The notes below the pieces were generated by a model. The model worked only from the letters and a program-made list of their open reading frames with translations. It was not told the DNA's origin and searched no databases. The position numbers were made by a program, and so were the translations under genes. A DNA stretch of 64,000 nucleotides from Calothrix sp. FI2-JRJ7 (GTDB taxonomy: Bacteria; Cyanobacteriota; Cyanobacteriia; Cyanobacteriales; Nostocaceae), in assembly GCA_019359675.1 (NCBI GenBank), contig JAHHGX010000065.1, positions 124,001 to 188,000 on the forward strand. Reading direction: 5' to 3'. This document shows positions 53,832-63,413 of the stretch, piece after piece (within the stretch, counting starts at the first letter, position 1; each line of letters starts with the position of its first letter).

Positions 53832-54950
53832 TTAGCCCCCAAAAGCAACAGGAAAAGCTAATTTCAAAGCCGCAGTCAACAGTAAATTTACCAAAGCAAC
53901 AGGTAGCAAAAACTTCCAACCCAAATCAAGAAGTTGGTCAATGCGAACCCGTGGAACAGTCCAACGTAGCAAAATAGCAAGGAATACGAGGAAGTAAGCT
54001 TTGAGCAAAGTCATAGTTATACCCACAGTCGCAGCAACAACCTGCAACACTGGGTCAGTAACACTAACTCCCAACCAACTTGCAATCAAACTGATAGGAA
54101 CAGGAAAGTCCCAACCACCAAGATACAAAACAGATACAAGTAAAGCAGAGAGTACAAGGTTAACGTAGGAGCTAAGGTAAAAAAGCGCGAACTTCATCCC
54201 CGAATATTCAGTTTGATAACCTGCAACTAATTCTTCCTCAGCTTCAGGTAAGTCAAAAGGCATCCGTTCGCACTCAGCCAAAGCAGCTATCCAGAAAATA
54301 ATGAATCCAACAGGTTGGCGCCAAACGTTCCAACCTAAAATGCCGTAGCCTGATTGTTGGTTAACAATATCAATAGTGCTAAGACTATTCGACATCATCA
54401 CAATTGCTAACACAGATAGCGCTAGCGGAATTTCGTAGCTAATAGATTGTGCTGCTGCTCGCAAACCACCTAAAAGCGAATATTTGTTATTGGATGCGTA
54501 ACCAGCCATTAACAACCCAATTGGTTGAACGCTTGATAAAGCAATCCATAAAAATACGCCCATTCCAACATCTGTAATTATCAGGTTTTGTCCAAACGGT
54601 ACTATCAGGTAGGACAAAAATACAGGTAATACAACAATGATTGGACCGAGGGTAAACAGCAATGGGTCTGCCAATGCTGGTACTACATCTTCTTTAAACA
54701 CCAGCTTCAGACCATCTGCTACTGGTGCCAGTAATCCTAAAGGACCAATATATTCAGGACCAATCCGCTGTTGTGCTGCCGCTGATATTTTTCGTTCCAG
54801 CCATACACAGACCAATACCCCAACAGTGGCGCCTATCAGCATTACAATCATTGGCAAAGGCATCCAAATAGCCTTCGCAGTACCTGCTGGTAGTCCCAAT
54901 TGCTTTAGGGAATCAATAAAAGTTCCTTGCAGATCAATTCCTGAGTTCAT
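53832..54950 (-). CDS. ndhA: NAD(P)H-quinone oxidoreductase subunit 1
   Basis: Membrane subunit NdhA (NuoH type) at the junction of the NDH-1 arms, forming part of the quinone site. The ATG at 54950 gives [19 protein letters not shown], the usual N-terminus, and 372 residues, the family length; an ATG at 54989 would add 13 unrelated residues. Typical parts are [40 protein letters not shown] and [20 protein letters not shown]. First gene of the ndhA-I-G-E-nadK series. Confidence 0.97.
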   Translation of the reverse strand: MNSGIDLQGTFIDSLKQLGLPAGTAKAIWMPLPMIVMLIGATVGVLVCVWLERKISAAAQQRIGPEYIGPLGLLAPVADGLKLVFKEDVVPALADPLLFTLGPIIVVLPVFLSYLIVPFGQNLIITDVGMGVFLWIALSSVQPIGLLMAGYASNNKYSLLGGLRAAAQSISYEIPLALSVLAIVMMSNSLSTIDIVNQQSGYGILGWNVWRQPVGFIIFWIAALAECERMPFDLPEAEEELVAGYQTEYSGMKFALFYLSSYVNLVLSALLVSVLYLGGWDFPVPISLIASWLGVSVTDPVLQVVAATVGITMTLLKAYFLVFLAILLRWTVPRVRIDQLLDLGWKFLLPVALVNLLLTAALKLAFPVAFGG

Positions 54951-55279
54951 TTTTCCGCTCTTTAAGTCAACGTTCATGTAGGGATACATATCCCTATGTA
55001 GTCATTGATACTGAGTCTTTGACAACTTTCTAATTATGTAAAGTAATATAAACTTACCAAAAGCATTGTATCTAATTGCTAGGTAAATTTAAGATTTTTT
55101 GCAACCCTTTAGGCTTACCCCATGTTTAGTATATCGTTGGTTGGTTTTTGCCCGACGCAAAACTAATACGATTTCTACTTATGGTATTGATTTGGATATG
55201 CAATTTGGGGCGGTTTGGGGCGGGTTTAGCCATATTTTTATAAATGTGAAGGATATGGGTTAACCCGCCCCTACGGTAT
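54951..55279. other. Gap between gltA and ndhA (329 bp)
   Basis: No gene. It contains the ndhA promoter region and, close to the gltA stop, a GGGGCGGGTT...AACCCGCCCC hairpin (55217-55271). Confidence 0.5.
55217..55271 (-). terminator. GC-rich hairpin after gltA
   Basis: GGGGCGGGTT (55217-55226) pairs with AACCCGCCCC (55262-55271); inner CCATAT and ATATGG extend the stem. It lies 8 nt past the gltA stop, with CTAC at the outer edge like the other inverted repeats, so it may be a repeat acting as terminator. Confidence 0.55.
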
Positions 55280-56416
55280 TTACCGTTGTTCTATGGGTGT
55301 GTAACTGACAGCGTGGCGCCCGTTATATACCTGGGTTGGACGGAAAATTCGATTTTCTTCGAGCTGCTCTTTCCAGTGCGCTAGCCAACCTGCAACGCGG
55401 GCGATTGCAAAAATTGGCGTAAATAGGTCTGTTGGGATTCCCATTTTTCTATACACTAAGCCGGAATAAAAGTCAACGTTAGGGTAAATACCTTTATGAG
55501 CTAACTTTTCTTCTACGACTTGTTCCATTTCTTGGGCAATGTCAAAGTATTTATCATGCCCAAATTTGGCAAATAGCTGCTGGGCTAAATCTTGCAAAAT
55601 AGTCGCGCGCGGGTCTTTAACTTTATAAACGCGGTGTCCAAACCCCATAATTTTGGCTTTGCGTTGTATACAGTCCTCAATATAAGGACGCACATTTTCA
55701 ACCGAGCCAATTTCTTCAAGCATCTGGATAACTTCTTCGTTTGCCCCACCATGCAAGGGACCTCCCAAAGTACCAACGGCACTCGCAACTACAGCGTATG
55801 GGTCAGTTAATGTTGATGCTGTTACCCTCGCACTAAAAGTAGAAGCGTTCATGGTATGCTCTGCGTGAAGAATTAGGCATACATCAAAAATGCGCGCGGC
55901 TAATGGGTCAGGCATTTTCTCGTTTAGCATATACAAGAAGTTGCCCGAATAGTCAAGCTCATCATGTGGACGTACTGGGTCATTACCCTTTCGCATCAAC
56001 TGAAATGCCGCCACCATTGTCGGGATTGTTGCGAGAAGGCGAACTACAGCATCACGAATATATATAGGGTTGTGCAAATCGCGCCGCGAGTAAAATAGCC
56101 CCAAGGCAGCAGCAGAGGCTTGCAGAGCATCCATTGGGTGACCGCTTTCTGGAAACGATTTCATCATGTCGCGGATACGGTACTTAATTCGGCGATGCAT
56201 CCGAATTTCTTCTTCAAACTCGGCTATCTGTTCTTTTGTAGGAAGTTCGTTCCAAATTAAGAGGTATGCAGTTTCTAAAAATGTACTCTTAGAAGCTAGT
56301 TCCTCGATTCGGATGCCACGATATTCAAGAATTCCTTTTTGCCCATCGACAAAACTAATACTAGATTCGGCGGCAGGAATGCCTTCCAAACCGGGCTTGT
56401 ATTCGCACACCATCAT
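55280..56416 (-). CDS. gltA: Citrate synthase
   Basis: Condenses acetyl-CoA and oxaloacetate to citrate, feeding 2-oxoglutarate for nitrogen assimilation. 378 residues, the compact bacterial type. Catalytic residues are visible in LHAEHTMNASTFSARV (first His), GPLHGGANEEVIQML (His) and VDFYSGLVYRKMGIP (Asp), with the substrate-binding GFGHRVYKVKDPR. The N-terminus MMVCEYKPGLEGIPAAESSI is the standard cyanobacterial one. Confidence 0.97.
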   Translation of the reverse strand: MMVCEYKPGLEGIPAAESSISFVDGQKGILEYRGIRIEELASKSTFLETAYLLIWNELPTKEQIAEFEEEIRMHRRIKYRIRDMMKSFPESGHPMDALQASAAALGLFYSRRDLHNPIYIRDAVVRLLATIPTMVAAFQLMRKGNDPVRPHDELDYSGNFLYMLNEKMPDPLAARIFDVCLILHAEHTMNASTFSARVTASTLTDPYAVVASAVGTLGGPLHGGANEEVIQMLEEIGSVENVRPYIEDCIQRKAKIMGFGHRVYKVKDPRATILQDLAQQLFAKFGHDKYFDIAQEMEQVVEEKLAHKGIYPNVDFYSGLVYRKMGIPTDLFTPIFAIARVAGWLAHWKEQLEENRIFRPTQVYNGRHAVSYTPIEQR

Positions 56417-56525
56417 GGCAGTACCATCAGAATAGTTAAAAAGTTGCTGACTGCTAACTTACCAGAAATACTTACTACCACAACAGTATCCGTTCTAACA
56501 GATTTGTTTTCTGAAACGTCGAATA

Positions 56526-57026
56526 TTACGTGCTTAGGAAGTACTTGGGTGGTGTCAACCAAAACATTTGACTGTTACCCAAGGGAGCAGCGTTTTCTGG
56601 CAGCTTTACCCCGATCATACCCGCTTTTTTAAGGACTATGTTGCCCTTGGCTTCTCCCCACACCAAAAGCTCTGCCCAGCTACTTAAATCTGGTTCATGT
56701 CCAACCAACACCAGCTTATAATCCGTCTCAAATTTTTGTTGAACTAACCAATTTTCTATCCAACCTGATAATGACCCATTCGGCGCCAAGTAACCTGATT
56801 CTTCCAACTTTTTACTAAGTCCCGCTTCCATAAGTATGGATGCCGTAGAACGCGCACGTACCAAAGGACTTGTAATAATCGCGTCAAATTTTAAACCAAG
56901 CTCAACCAGTCGTTTAGCAACCTTCTCAGTTTTGTGTTTTCCCTCTTTAGTCAGCTTGCGCGCTTCATCTTGTATATCTTCGCTTTTCTCTTCAGCAATA
57001 CCGTGACGAAATAAGTAAAGTTCCAT
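56526..57026 (-). CDS. SixA-type phosphohistidine phosphatase
   Basis: 166-residue member of the histidine phosphatase superfamily. The phosphoacceptor motif LFRHGIAEE has the RHG with His8, and the second catalytic His is in LVGHEPDLSSW. The length and the DEARKLTKEGKHKTEKVAKR segment match SixA, which removes phosphate from histidine phosphotransfer proteins. A general phosphatase role cannot be excluded. It lies 109 nt upstream of gltA on the same strand. Confidence 0.88.
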   Translation of the reverse strand: MELYLFRHGIAEEKSEDIQDEARKLTKEGKHKTEKVAKRLVELGLKFDAIITSPLVRARSTASILMEAGLSKKLEESGYLAPNGSLSGWIENWLVQQKFETDYKLVLVGHEPDLSSWAELLVWGEAKGNIVLKKAGMIGVKLPENAAPLGNSQMFWLTPPKYFLST

Positions 57027-57089
57027 TTTTATAACTCAATTCCACTAAAATAAGAATAAATCTATATAGCGCTCCCGCAATAATTGATT

Positions 57090-57461
57090 ATGGACGCTCT
57101 TGAATTGATACGCCGTTACGAAAAAGGAGAACGTAACTTTTCGGGTGTTAACTTGAGTAAAGTCAAGTTAATAGGGGCCTATTTACCTGGAATTAATTTA
57201 TGGGGAGCAGACTTGACGGGTGCCAACCTTGCCAGGGTCAAACTGTGGGGAGCAAATTTATCGTTAGCTAACTTAGCGCAAGTAAATTTAACGCGAGCAA
57301 ACATTAGTGGTGCCAACTTTCAACAAGCAAACCTTCGAGGTGCGAAACTCCACTATATAAAATACTACGGCGCCAACTTTATTGATTGTATTTACGACAC
57401 CAGTACAAAGTTTCCACGAGGCTTTGACCCCACCGAGTACAACATGCGACCATTTGAATAA
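57090..57461 (+). CDS. Pentapeptide repeat protein
   Basis: 123 residues from the ATG at 57090. A short N-terminal helix (DALELIRRYEKGERNFSGV) is followed by about 14 A(D/N)LxG pentapeptide repeats (from LSKVKLIGAYLPGINLWGAD) that form a right-handed quadrilateral beta-helix, and a C-terminal cap (FDPTEYNMRPFE). The DALELIRRYEKGER cap is common in cyanobacterial pentapeptide proteins of unknown function. It ends 13 nt before a 28-bp palindrome. Confidence 0.88.
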   Translation: MDALELIRRYEKGERNFSGVNLSKVKLIGAYLPGINLWGADLTGANLARVKLWGANLSLANLAQVNLTRANISGANFQQANLRGAKLHYIKYYGANFIDCIYDTSTKFPRGFDPTEYNMRPFE

Positions 57462-57474
57462 AAACATTACGTAT

Positions 57475-57502
57475 GTAGAGACGTTATATGTAACGTCTCT
57501 AC
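57475..57502. repeat. 28-bp dispersed palindrome, copy 5
   Basis: Begins GTAGAGACGTTATA, one central mismatch pair. It lies between convergent genes and its right arm supplies the TAG stop of rnz (57499-57501). Confidence 0.85.
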
Positions 57503-58449
57503 GCTACCAATTGTTTTTCCCGGCGCCGTGGAACTTCATAAGTCATAAAATCATGTGCCATATCGGTATTTGGGAAAATAGCACGCGCTTCTAAAAGTAA
57601 ATCTTTAAGTTCAACGCTGTTACCTGGAGCATAGCGAGGACTAAAGTGAGTCATTATTAAACGATGCGTTCCGGATGCAAGCGCAGTTTGTGCAGCCATT
57701 GTAGTTGTAGAGTGCAAACGCTGAAAAGCCATGTCAGAATCTTGATGAGCAAAAGTAGCTTCATGAATAAGCACGTCGGCATCTTGCGCTAGCTCTACGG
57801 CGCCATCACAAAATACAGTATCAGTACAATAAGCAATCTTACGTCCAATCTCGGTTGGTCCACATAAATCACTACCGTTAATTATGCGTCCGTCGTTTAG
57901 AGTCACAGTTTCACCACGTTTTAACTGACCATAAATACGACCAGGAGGTATTTCAAGTTCTTTAGCTTTTTCCACATCAAAGCGTCCCACTCTGTCTTTT
58001 TCTACAATACGATACCCATATGCAGTGACGCGATGGTTTAGCTGACCACAAATAACACTAAATTCCTCGTCTTCGTACACAACCCCCGGACGAACAGCAT
58101 GAACTTTCACCGGATAGGAAAAATGCGTGTGTGAGTAACGCGAACAAGCTTGGAGATACTCATTTAACCCAGCAGGCCCGTAAATATCAACACGGTCAAC
58201 GTTACCTGCTAAACCACAACTTGCTAAAAGCCCCATCAAACCAAATATATGGTCTCCGTGCATGTGGGTGATAAATATTCGAGACAGTTGGCTGACCTTC
58301 AAGTCACTCCTTAATATTTGATGCTGCGTACCCTCGCCGCAGTCAAATAACCACAATTCTGCTCTTTGAGGTAATCTCAAGGCTACACTCGAAACATTGC
58401 GCGCTCGCGTTGGTACTCCGGAACTTGTCCCTAAAAATGTTATTTGCAC
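57499..58449 (-). CDS. rnz: Ribonuclease Z
   Basis: Metallo-beta-lactamase-fold endonuclease that trims tRNA 3' ends. The GTG at 58449 gives [20 protein letters not shown], the standard N-terminus, and 316 residues; the frame continues 27 codons further upstream but that part is not family-like. The metal ligands are in [34 protein letters not shown] and [10 protein letters not shown]. Its stop codon is inside a dispersed palindrome; the C-terminus RRREKQLVA may have been set by it. Confidence 0.95.
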   Translation of the reverse strand: MQITFLGTSSGVPTRARNVSSVALRLPQRAELWLFDCGEGTQHQILRSDLKVSQLSRIFITHMHGDHIFGLMGLLASCGLAGNVDRVDIYGPAGLNEYLQACSRYSHTHFSYPVKVHAVRPGVVYEDEEFSVICGQLNHRVTAYGYRIVEKDRVGRFDVEKAKELEIPPGRIYGQLKRGETVTLNDGRIINGSDLCGPTEIGRKIAYCTDTVFCDGAVELAQDADVLIHEATFAHQDSDMAFQRLHSTTTMAAQTALASGTHRLIMTHFSPRYAPGNSVELKDLLLEARAIFPNTDMAHDFMTYEVPRRREKQLVA

Positions 58450-60255
58450 AGTTTTATCTTGGGCTGTAATGCTTATGAAGCTCGCGTTTTCATCTATATA
58501 TATAGTGACACGGAAAAACCTAAAATTCATACAACAGCCACAGTCGTTACAAAAAACAACTTTACTACTTTTGGTAGATGCAATTTTATGTTATTCTGAT
58601 TGTTAAGCAATTTTAATTAAAATATTGTTACATTGCTGGTATCGCCAGTATAAGACGATTATTTGTCTGCATCGCTTGATATTAATTTAACAAGTTCATT
58701 TTATGGTTAAATAGTGATACAATAATTTTTCAAGAATTACTAATGTAAAATGTTATATATTCATAAAGTTATTAAAATTACGTGTGATGAAGTATACTAG
58801 CCAATAAGTTGTAAGATTTTAGTGCCACTTGTAAAGATTAATACTTAACAAAATCTTATTTTGGTTCGCGATTTGATTTTTTCTTTGTGTGTTATTGTTT
58901 GGTTAAAGCTAAAACTATGTATATATTAATACTAGTATCTAGAAGTTTGGCGCCTCTATCTAGTAAAACTATTGATAAATATTTGACAATCAGTAGAAAT
59001 TTAAGTACAAATTTGAGTCGGTAGATTATACTCTAAAAACAACCAAAAAAAATATTTTTTTATGTGAAGTTTTTTGCGTTTATTTGATGAAAGCGTGAAG
59101 AATTAAAGTTTTTGTTGACATGATTCACAAAAGTGTAATAATAATTACTGAATAGTAGAATCAAGGTGCAAAAGTAAAAATATGGTAAAATTAATTTGTA
59201 TTAGGCGCTGCGATATTTGTTAATAAACGAGATTAATAAAGTAGCAGCACGTTATTGGTGACGGTTTTAAAAGTAAGCGCAAAATATTTGTGCTTTGCTT
59301 TTTGTTACAGTCCACTATGCTGATTTGTGTCAAAGTCATTTTGCGATTTACATAGTTGTTAAAATGGCATTAGTTCATTGAATTTATATAACTAAGGTAT
59401 TACTTTTCCGACTATCAGGGTATTTAGTTCGTTGCCAGAATAGACACCGTATAGAGATAGTGCTAGGTTGTGGATTACCGCAGCTTCAAATACATAAAAA
59501 TAATTGTTTCCGTAATCATCTTATGATTAGAGTCTAGCTTGGCATTTGAAACTGCTTGCTTGAATAGGTTGTATATGTCAGATATAAGAGCAAATTAAAT
59601 ATTAATAATTAGGTTGAATTTGCTCGCTGACAGAAGAATTGTGATGCATTAGAAATCTGAGCTTTTCGGATATGCATTAAAGTCACTACAGTCAAACTAT
59701 AACTGCTCATAGATACCTATAAACTATCTTTGATATCGTCCTATTAACATAGACGAACTGTAGAATGCTGTTGAGTGTAGTAATGCATTTTCAGGAAGCT
59801 GTAAATTCTGTTAAGAGAATAAAACAGTAAGTAGAAATACGTGGCTTAAGAAAGGAAATTCCCCCTAGACTGGCAATCATAAGGGGAAAACAACTTAATT
59901 AAGTCGCATACCACCTAACTCGCTGTCTTCTAGCTTTAAAAAGCTAGCATAGCTTAAGCAACTATAGCCTGATCAGAGGATTCTATAAGTTGCTAGGAAC
60001 TTACGTACCCAAATTTAGTTGATAGCTACTTATATAGAATTATGTCACGAAAGCTCGTAATACAACAAGTTCCAAGCCGAAGATTTTTTGGCAGTTGCCA
60101 GAGTTATCAAGGTTGCTACAGTACCTTTTTAAAGACTTTCCCGACACAAGTTACTACCAATATGAACGCGTGTGTAGGTATAGCTTACATAACTATACTT
60201 GTGGCTATCAAATAGTTGGATTCATGTTAAAAGGTGACTTGAGGGGGTCTTGACG
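58450..60255. other. 1.8-kb gap upstream of the C39 exporter operon
   Basis: No convincing protein-coding gene, tRNA or known RNA was found on either strand. It is very AT-rich. It contains a sigma70-like TTGACA (59115-59120) with TAATAA 15 or 18 nt on, and several small hairpins near the right end (TTCCCC 59859-59864 with GGGGAA 59883-59888; CTAGCTTT near 59931 with AAAGCTAG). It ends in a strong ribosome binding site GAGGGGG before the ATG at 60256. Either a long 5' leader, unknown small RNAs or small precursor genes could be hidden here. Confidence 0.5.
59115..59144 (+). promoter_or_regulatory. Candidate sigma70-type promoter
   Basis: TTGACA (59115-59120) and TAATAA at 59139-59144 (18-nt spacing) or 59136-59141 (15 nt), pointing to the exporter genes 1.1 kb away. 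Confidence 0.3.
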
Positions 60256-63200
60256 ATGCGATTCCAGGAAGAACTAAGTTTAATAATTCCTAAAGTATTA
60301 GGTGAAAACCTTACACAAAAAGAACTGCAAAGTTGTTTACAAGCATCTCAAATATTGGAACTGCCACTTGCAACACAGTTTTGGCAGTTAAGAGATGCTG
60401 AAAGAGGTATTTATATTGTCCTTGCAGGTAGAGTTAGACTTTTAGACGACTTGGAGAACTTAATAACAACTTTGTCGCCGGGAGCATCATTTGGAGAGGC
60501 AACTCTTTTTAATGAAGACGAATTTAGTTCGTATGTAGCGAGAGCTTCGCATAACTTGAGGGTGTGTTACCTCAGTTTAGAGACGTTGCAACCGTTGATG
60601 ACGCAGTATCCTGAAGTTCGCGACAAGCTTTATAAACAAGCAGAAATTTGGGATTTAATACTGTTATGCCGTCAAAACTCGAATTTTCCCAACTCTCCAT
60701 CACTGGCGCCAGGAATGCTTGAAGCTTTATCGCTGTTCGAGCGACTTGATATTACCGCATCAGAGACAAAGCAGGTCTTTATTGATTGCAACATGCTGAT
60801 GATACGGGTTGGGCATCTTCAGCATAGCAACGGAACTTCCCAAACGCCAGGTAAAATTTGTGCCAATCCAAAACAAGGTAATTGGCTCATAGAACAACCA
60901 ACAACTGTATATGCTCTTAAAAATAGCGATTACCAAACAGCACTTGAACACTGTTATGAATTAGCACAATTTGGGGCGCCCGATGAAAAACCTGTTTTCT
61001 CTCAACAAAAGCCACGCAAAAGAAGGTCAGCAGCAGCAAATATTATAGAAAGAGAAAGTATTAGAGATACTAGCTCTCTTCATCAGAAGGTAATTCCCTT
61101 TCCGCAAAGCTATCACTCAACTCAACAAAAGCCAAAAAAATCGCGCCCTTACTTTCCCAGTCCCAAGCTGGCAATGGGACATTGGTGGGGACGATTGACC
61201 CGACAATATCCTTTTTATGCCCAACACAGCGCCTCTGATTGCGGCGCCGCTTGTTTGGTAATGATTGGTAACTATTGGGGTAAGCGCTTTAGTATCAATC
61301 GGTTGCGCGATATGACAAATGCCAACCGCAGTGGCGCCTCTCTACGCGCGGTTGCCAACGTTGCCGAAAGCTTAGGTTTTGCGACACGTCCAGTCAAAGC
61401 AACTCTCGATAAATTAGCAGAACAGCCACTTCCTGCAATTGCCCATTGGGAGGGCAAACATTTTATTGTTGTTTATGAAATCACCAAAAAGCGCGTAATT
61501 GTCGGCGACCCTGCAATTGGACAACGTATTCTGACACCAAAGGAATTTCAAGAAGATTGGACAGGGTATGCGTTGTTACTACAACCCACGACTGCCCTAA
61601 AAAACGCCAAGGAGGATAGTACTGGGCTGTGGAAGTTTTTTGAATTAGTTAAACCCCATTACAAGGTATTATTTGAAATCTTCATCGCTTCGGTATTGAT
61701 GCAAATATTTGGGTTGATAACGCCAGTATTTACCCAGTTGCTACTCGACCGAGTGCTTGTGCAACGGAGTGTTAGCACCTTAAACGCCATTGGTTTGGGG
61801 ATGATTCTATTTGGATTGTTCCGCATTGCCATGAACGCAGTACGGACGTATCTGCTAGACCATACCGCTACGCGCGTCAGCCTTGCTCTAGTTATAGGTT
61901 TTATCAAACATACTTTCCGCTTACCCCTGTCTTATTTCGAGTCGCGTTATGTCGGAGATATTGTCTCTCGTATCCAAGAAAACCAGAAAATTCAAGCTTT
62001 CTTGACTGGTGAGACTCTATCAATCATGCTCGATTTACTCTCATTTTTTGTCTATTTGGGCGTAATGTTGTCTTATAGCTGGAAGATGACGTTATTTGTG
62101 CTGTTAACGGTGCCGCCATTTTTCATACTGGCACTGGCTAGTACGAGTATTTTGCGCCGGATTTCGAGAGAGATATTTAATGCAGGCGCCGAAGAAAATA
62201 GCTACCTGATAGAATCCCTAACAGGAATCCGCACTATTCGTTCGTTAGCAATTGAGCAAACAGTGCGCTGGCGTTGGGAAGAACTACTAAATAATGTAGT
62301 CAAAAAATCTTTCTCGGCTGAAGTCCTTGGCATCCGATTATCTGTAATTAGTGGTGTCATCGAAACGTTTGTAAGTACGGGAATAATGTGGTTTGGCGCA
62401 TGGCAGGTAATTAACGGTGAACTCACCCTTGGACAATTAGTGGCGTTCAATATGTTAATTGGTAATGTCTTAGGTCCATTGCAACGATTTTCTGGACTGT
62501 GGAATCATTTTCAGGAAATTTTTATTTCCGTCGAACGTCTTAATGATGTTCTAGAAGCAGAACCAGAAGAAGACTTAGAAAATAAGCCTCGTAAATCATT
62601 AGGTCGGCTAAAAGGTAAGATTGGCTTTCATAACGTTACTTTCCGCTATCACAAAGAAAGTGATACCAATGTCTTAGAAAACCTCAACTTTGAAATTAAG
62701 CCTGAACAAATTGTGGCTTTGGTAGGACGCAGTGGTTCTGGCAAAACAACATTAGGTAAATTAATTTTAGGTTTATACCCTGCGACTGATGGCAAAGTTA
62801 CGATTGATGGATATGATGTTAACCATATATCCTTAAAATCGCTCCGTTCTCAAATTGGAGTCGTAGACCAAGACACGTTTTTGTTTGGTGGTACGATTCG
62901 CGAAAATATTGCCATAGCTCATCCAGAAGCATCTTTAGAAGAAATAGTTCAAGCTGCTTCCTTGGCAGGTGCTGATGAATTTATTCAAAAACAGCCACTC
63001 GGTTATGAAACCCAAATCGGTGAAGGTGGGGGAATGCTGTCTGGTGGACAACGTCAACGTCTAGCAATTGCGCGTGCATTACTTGGTAATCCCCGCTTAA
63101 TACTATTGGACGAAGCAACCAGTCACCTCGACGCGGAATCCGAACGAATTATTCAAAATAATTTCAAAACTATTCTTAAAGGACGCACAAGCATCATCAT

Positions 63201-63351
63201 TGCCCATCGTCTCTCTACCGTCCGTAACGCAGACCTAATCTTAGTATTAGACCACGGTGTACTCGTAGAAAGCGGTACTCATGATGAATTGATTGCCAAA
63301 AAAGGTCATTATTATTACCTCAACCAACAACAATTTGCCGAGGCAGGGTAG
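60256..63351 (+). CDS. Peptidase-containing ABC exporter (C39 domain) with cyclic-nucleotide-binding-like N-terminus
   Basis: 1031-residue bacteriocin/RiPP-type exporter. Order: a Crp-like cyclic-nucleotide-binding fold (about 40-125, GIYIVLAGRVRLLDDLENLI and PGASFGEATLF); a linker; a C39 cysteine peptidase (QHSASDCGAACLVM with Cys329, HWEGKHFIVVYE and DPAIG) that cuts double-glycine leaders; a six-span transmembrane domain; and an ABC ATPase (Walker A GRSGSGKT, LSGGQRQRLAIARALL, Walker B ILLDEATSHLD). All catalytic residues are present. A HlyD-family gene follows. HetC of heterocystous cyanobacteria is similar in domains and size, but the HlyD neighbour argues for a general peptide or protein exporter. 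Confidence 0.93.
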   Translation: MRFQEELSLIIPKVLGENLTQKELQSCLQASQILELPLATQFWQLRDAERGIYIVLAGRVRLLDDLENLITTLSPGASFGEATLFNEDEFSSYVARASHNLRVCYLSLETLQPLMTQYPEVRDKLYKQAEIWDLILLCRQNSNFPNSPSLAPGMLEALSLFERLDITASETKQVFIDCNMLMIRVGHLQHSNGTSQTPGKICANPKQGNWLIEQPTTVYALKNSDYQTALEHCYELAQFGAPDEKPVFSQQKPRKRRSAAANIIERESIRDTSSLHQKVIPFPQSYHSTQQKPKKSRPYFPSPKLAMGHWWGRLTRQYPFYAQHSASDCGAACLVMIGNYWGKRFSINRLRDMTNANRSGASLRAVANVAESLGFATRPVKATLDKLAEQPLPAIAHWEGKHFIVVYEITKKRVIVGDPAIGQRILTPKEFQEDWTGYALLLQPTTALKNAKEDSTGLWKFFELVKPHYKVLFEIFIASVLMQIFGLITPVFTQLLLDRVLVQRSVSTLNAIGLGMILFGLFRIAMNAVRTYLLDHTATRVSLALVIGFIKHTFRLPLSYFESRYVGDIVSRIQENQKIQAFLTGETLSIMLDLLSFFVYLGVMLSYSWKMTLFVLLTVPPFFILALASTSILRRISREIFNAGAEENSYLIESLTGIRTIRSLAIEQTVRWRWEELLNNVVKKSFSAEVLGIRLSVISGVIETFVSTGIMWFGAWQVINGELTLGQLVAFNMLIGNVLGPLQRFSGLWNHFQEIFISVERLNDVLEAEPEEDLENKPRKSLGRLKGKIGFHNVTFRYHKESDTNVLENLNFEIKPEQIVALVGRSGSGKTTLGKLILGLYPATDGKVTIDGYDVNHISLKSLRSQIGVVDQDTFLFGGTIRENIAIAHPEASLEEIVQAASLAGADEFIQKQPLGYETQIGEGGGMLSGGQRQRLAIARALLGNPRLILLDEATSHLDAESERIIQNNFKTILKGRTSIIIAHRLSTVRNADLILVLDHGVLVESGTHDELIAKKGHYYYLNQQQFAEAG

Positions 63352-63413
63352 CTCAAAAAGGCGCCTTAACCCTCCGTTCTTACTAATATTTCACATACTT
63401 CACACCTCGAATT

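Noticed and set aside
60256-63351. Calling the exporter HetC
   Set aside because: Domains and length fit, but a HlyD gene follows instead of hetP and no clear NtcA site (GTA-N8-TAC) was found; the nearest GTA...TAC near 60177 has a spacing of nine.
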